The notes beneath the pieces were generated by a model. That model saw only the letters and a list, made by a program, of their open reading frames with translations. It did no database searches and was not told where the DNA came from. Shown in pieces: positions 62,153 to 64,000 of a stretch of DNA of 64,000 nucleotides; the first letter of the stretch is position 1, and every line of letters begins with the position of its first letter. Source of the DNA: Certhia americana (Eukaryota > Chordata > Aves > Passeriformes > Certhiidae); the NCBI GenBank assembly GCA_018697195.1, contig JAGMWU010000043.1, positions 327,565-391,564 on the forward strand, given 5' to 3'. Position numbers and translations under genes: made by a program.

Positions 62153-62613
62153 GCAGCCCGTGCTGGGGGCTGCCTGCTAAGCAGAGCTGGGGTCCCCAGC
62201 TCCTCCAGGGCTCTGCCTGTGTGACACACAGGGGCCAATGGTGGCCATGGGCAGGGAGCAGTGACAGGGCTCAGAGAATGAGGTGGGGGGGTCCCTTCCC
62301 CTGGACCCGGGCTCTGTTCTGCTCTCTGGTCCCCCAACAAGGAGGGTGCCCTTCCTTCCCCTCCCTCCCTGTGGACAAGCAGCCTCTCCTTGCTGGGGGA
62401 AGGGTTGGCTCCTGCCTCTCCTGGGACTCTTGGGATTCCCAGGGGTGGAAGTGATGGCTCTGTCAGGAGCTGCAGGTTGTCTCCTCCGTCCTCCCAGCCA
62501 TGGAGCAGGGATGTGGCAGCAAGAGGGACAGGAGCTGAGTGACCTGGGGGACAGGCAGGTGGGAGCTTGCAGGGTCAGGCCAGGCTGGGGTTGCTGGGGT
62601 GTGCCTGTGTCCC

Positions 62614-62619
62614 AATAAA
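62614..62619 (+). terminator. AP3S2: AP3S2 polyadenylation signal (AATAAA)
   Basis: AATAAA 462 bp after the stop, followed by a TGTGTCTGTGTCTG stretch at about 62633, which is a good GU-rich downstream element. Confidence 0.8.
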
Positions 62620-62649
62620 CTGCCCTTGAACCCGTGTCTGTGTCTGCTG

Positions 62650-64000
62650 TGGGTGCTGCTGGGCAGGGAGGAGGCCGGGGGCTCTGTGCAGCTCTCCTGG
62701 GGTGGCTGCAGCCCTGGGGGGCTGCTGGAGGCTCAGGGGGTGGGAAAGGGGGCCCTAGGTGCCCCAGGGGGCTCAGGGCAGGGTCCCTGGCTGCACCCTC
62801 TGCTCTCAGAGCAGGTGTGGGGAGGGTGACAGATGGCCCTGCTCAGGCTGTGTCCCCAGCTTTGGGTCTTTGGTGGCAGGTCACCCCTTGCCAGTTCCTG
62901 CCCTCCCTGCTGCAGAGCATCCTCTGCAGGGCAGCCTGAGCTCTGGCAGCTCTCTGGGTGTGTGTGAGCTGTGGGGCTGGGGTCCCCTGAGGCTGGGGAG
63001 GAGCAGGGCTTGTCCTGGGGGGTCGCAGTGACCCTGATGGGCTCTGTCAGCCATGTGCCCCACGCCCCTGGCTCTGCCGCGGCTCCATCTGGCCACCAGC
63101 CCCGAGGGCTGGCCAGGGGCCCTTCCTCTGCTCCCCAGCTGTGCTCCGGGTCCTGCCTCCACTTCCCCTGGCAGGGAAACCGTGACTCTGCCTGGAAGGA
63201 ATTTTCCCCTCCCTGCAGCTTAACCCTTCCCAGCTGGCCACTAGCCACATCAGCGCTCCTGGAGGTCAGGGAGCAGGGCAACCTGCTGCGTCTCCTTCTC
63301 CGCTGGCTCTCCTCCTCCTCCTATTCCTCCTCCGCCTCCTCTTGCAGCTGCCGGCGAAGGGTGCAGGTGAGCCATCGTGCCCGGGCCGTGTCCTGGGGCT
63401 GGGACACGGAGTGTGGCAGGACTGGGACAGTCGGAGGGGTCACTGTCTGAGCTCTGTCGGGTCCTCTGTCGGAGGCTCCCTCACCTCCTGGCGAGGGAAT
63501 GGCGAGGTGCTCTGCGCCAGGTCGGGGGTGCGGGGGCTCAGCTGCCACGGGCAGTGCCTGTATCCGGCATCCCACTGCGGGGTGTGTCCGGACACATGAG
63601 CTCCCCTCTGCACCTCCGGCAGCTGCTCTGCGAACAGCTCCGGCCCCACAGCCCCGTCCGTGTCTGGCCAGAGCCTCAGCCCTGCAGCTCTGCGGGCCCT
63701 GAACGATGCTGGGAGGCTGGGGACCGTCCCCGTGCTGGGGGGAGAACGCCCAGCCCCTCATTTGCCGCCCCGGGGAGCCTCAGCCCCGGCCCGGTGTCTG
63801 TGCGGGAGCCGAGTGCCCGCTGCCCGCAGGGTGCTGACCCCGGAGCGAGCCGGGGGACGCGGGGAGTGAGGGGCTGTGGAGGGCAGGGGCTGGCCGCTCC
63901 CCTCCGGCATGATCCTGACATGGGGCTGGGTGCTGGGGGTGGCTCCCAGCCCCTGCCTGTCCCAGCTGTGCCGTGGCACCCGTGGGTGCCGGCTTTTGCT
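62650..64000. other. Spacer after AP3S2, no gene identified
   Basis: GC-rich DNA with CpG density rising from about 63550 to 63870. A well-formed donor (GTGCAG|GTGAGCC) lies at 63367 after a pyrimidine-rich CTCCTCCTC tract and CTTGCAG. An exon of the next plus-strand gene could therefore begin here, but no protein family is recognisable. In human the next gene in this direction is ANPEP. Confidence 0.35.

Overview
The window is nuclear DNA from a vertebrate, almost certainly a bird. The genes are split by short GT-AG introns, promoters sit in strong CpG islands, and base composition is GC-rich as on avian microchromosomes. The dispersed repeats I recognise are degraded avian-type CR1 LINE pieces. 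Gene content and order match human 15q26.1: AP3S2, ZNF710, IDH2, SEMA4B, CIB1, GDPGP1, TTLL13, NGRN. That matches my memory of chicken chromosome 10. No operon, prophage, CRISPR array or other prokaryotic feature is present.

Layout from left to right: NGRN (-, 64-707), TTLL13 (-, about 1334-9125), GDPGP1 (-, single exon, 9408-10475), CIB1 (+, 10607-12796), SEMA4B (-, 15441-21899), IDH2 (+, 29377-33230), ZNF710 (-, coding 34749-37907, with a 5' noncoding exon near 53.9 kb) and AP3S2 (+, 56425-62152). I assembled every exon by hand. Each complete model keeps its reading frame and has a length near the human protein: 726, 355, 190, 828, 444, 641 and 193 residues. NGRN is the exception, at 170 residues against about 290 in human. 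GDPGP1 and CIB1 are head to head, with 131 bp between their start codons. CIB1 and SEMA4B converge tail to tail.

The genes do not form one pathway. They are a conserved housekeeping and developmental block: a mitochondrial ribosome or translation factor (NGRN), a tubulin polyglutamylase (TTLL13), a nucleotide-sugar quality-control phosphorylase (GDPGP1), a calcium sensor for integrin (CIB1), an axon-guidance ligand (SEMA4B), mitochondrial NADP isocitrate dehydrogenase (IDH2), a C2H2 zinc-finger regulator (ZNF710) and a small subunit of the AP-3 vesicle coat (AP3S2).

The unusual material lies between and inside these genes. It includes a phased array of six CCAAT-box units upstream of AP3S2, an 880-bp CA-rich compound microsatellite, a roughly 52-bp degenerate repeat on both sides of IDH2 exon 1, and a 28-bp minisatellite containing the GDPGP1 stop codon. 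There are also two probable GC-AG introns, an NGRN stop codon overlapping the AATAAA signal, and no visible ARPIN gene between ZNF710 and AP3S2, where mammals carry it. I found no undescribed multi-gene system. All computation was by eye, so family assignments rest on remembered protein motifs and conserved gene order.
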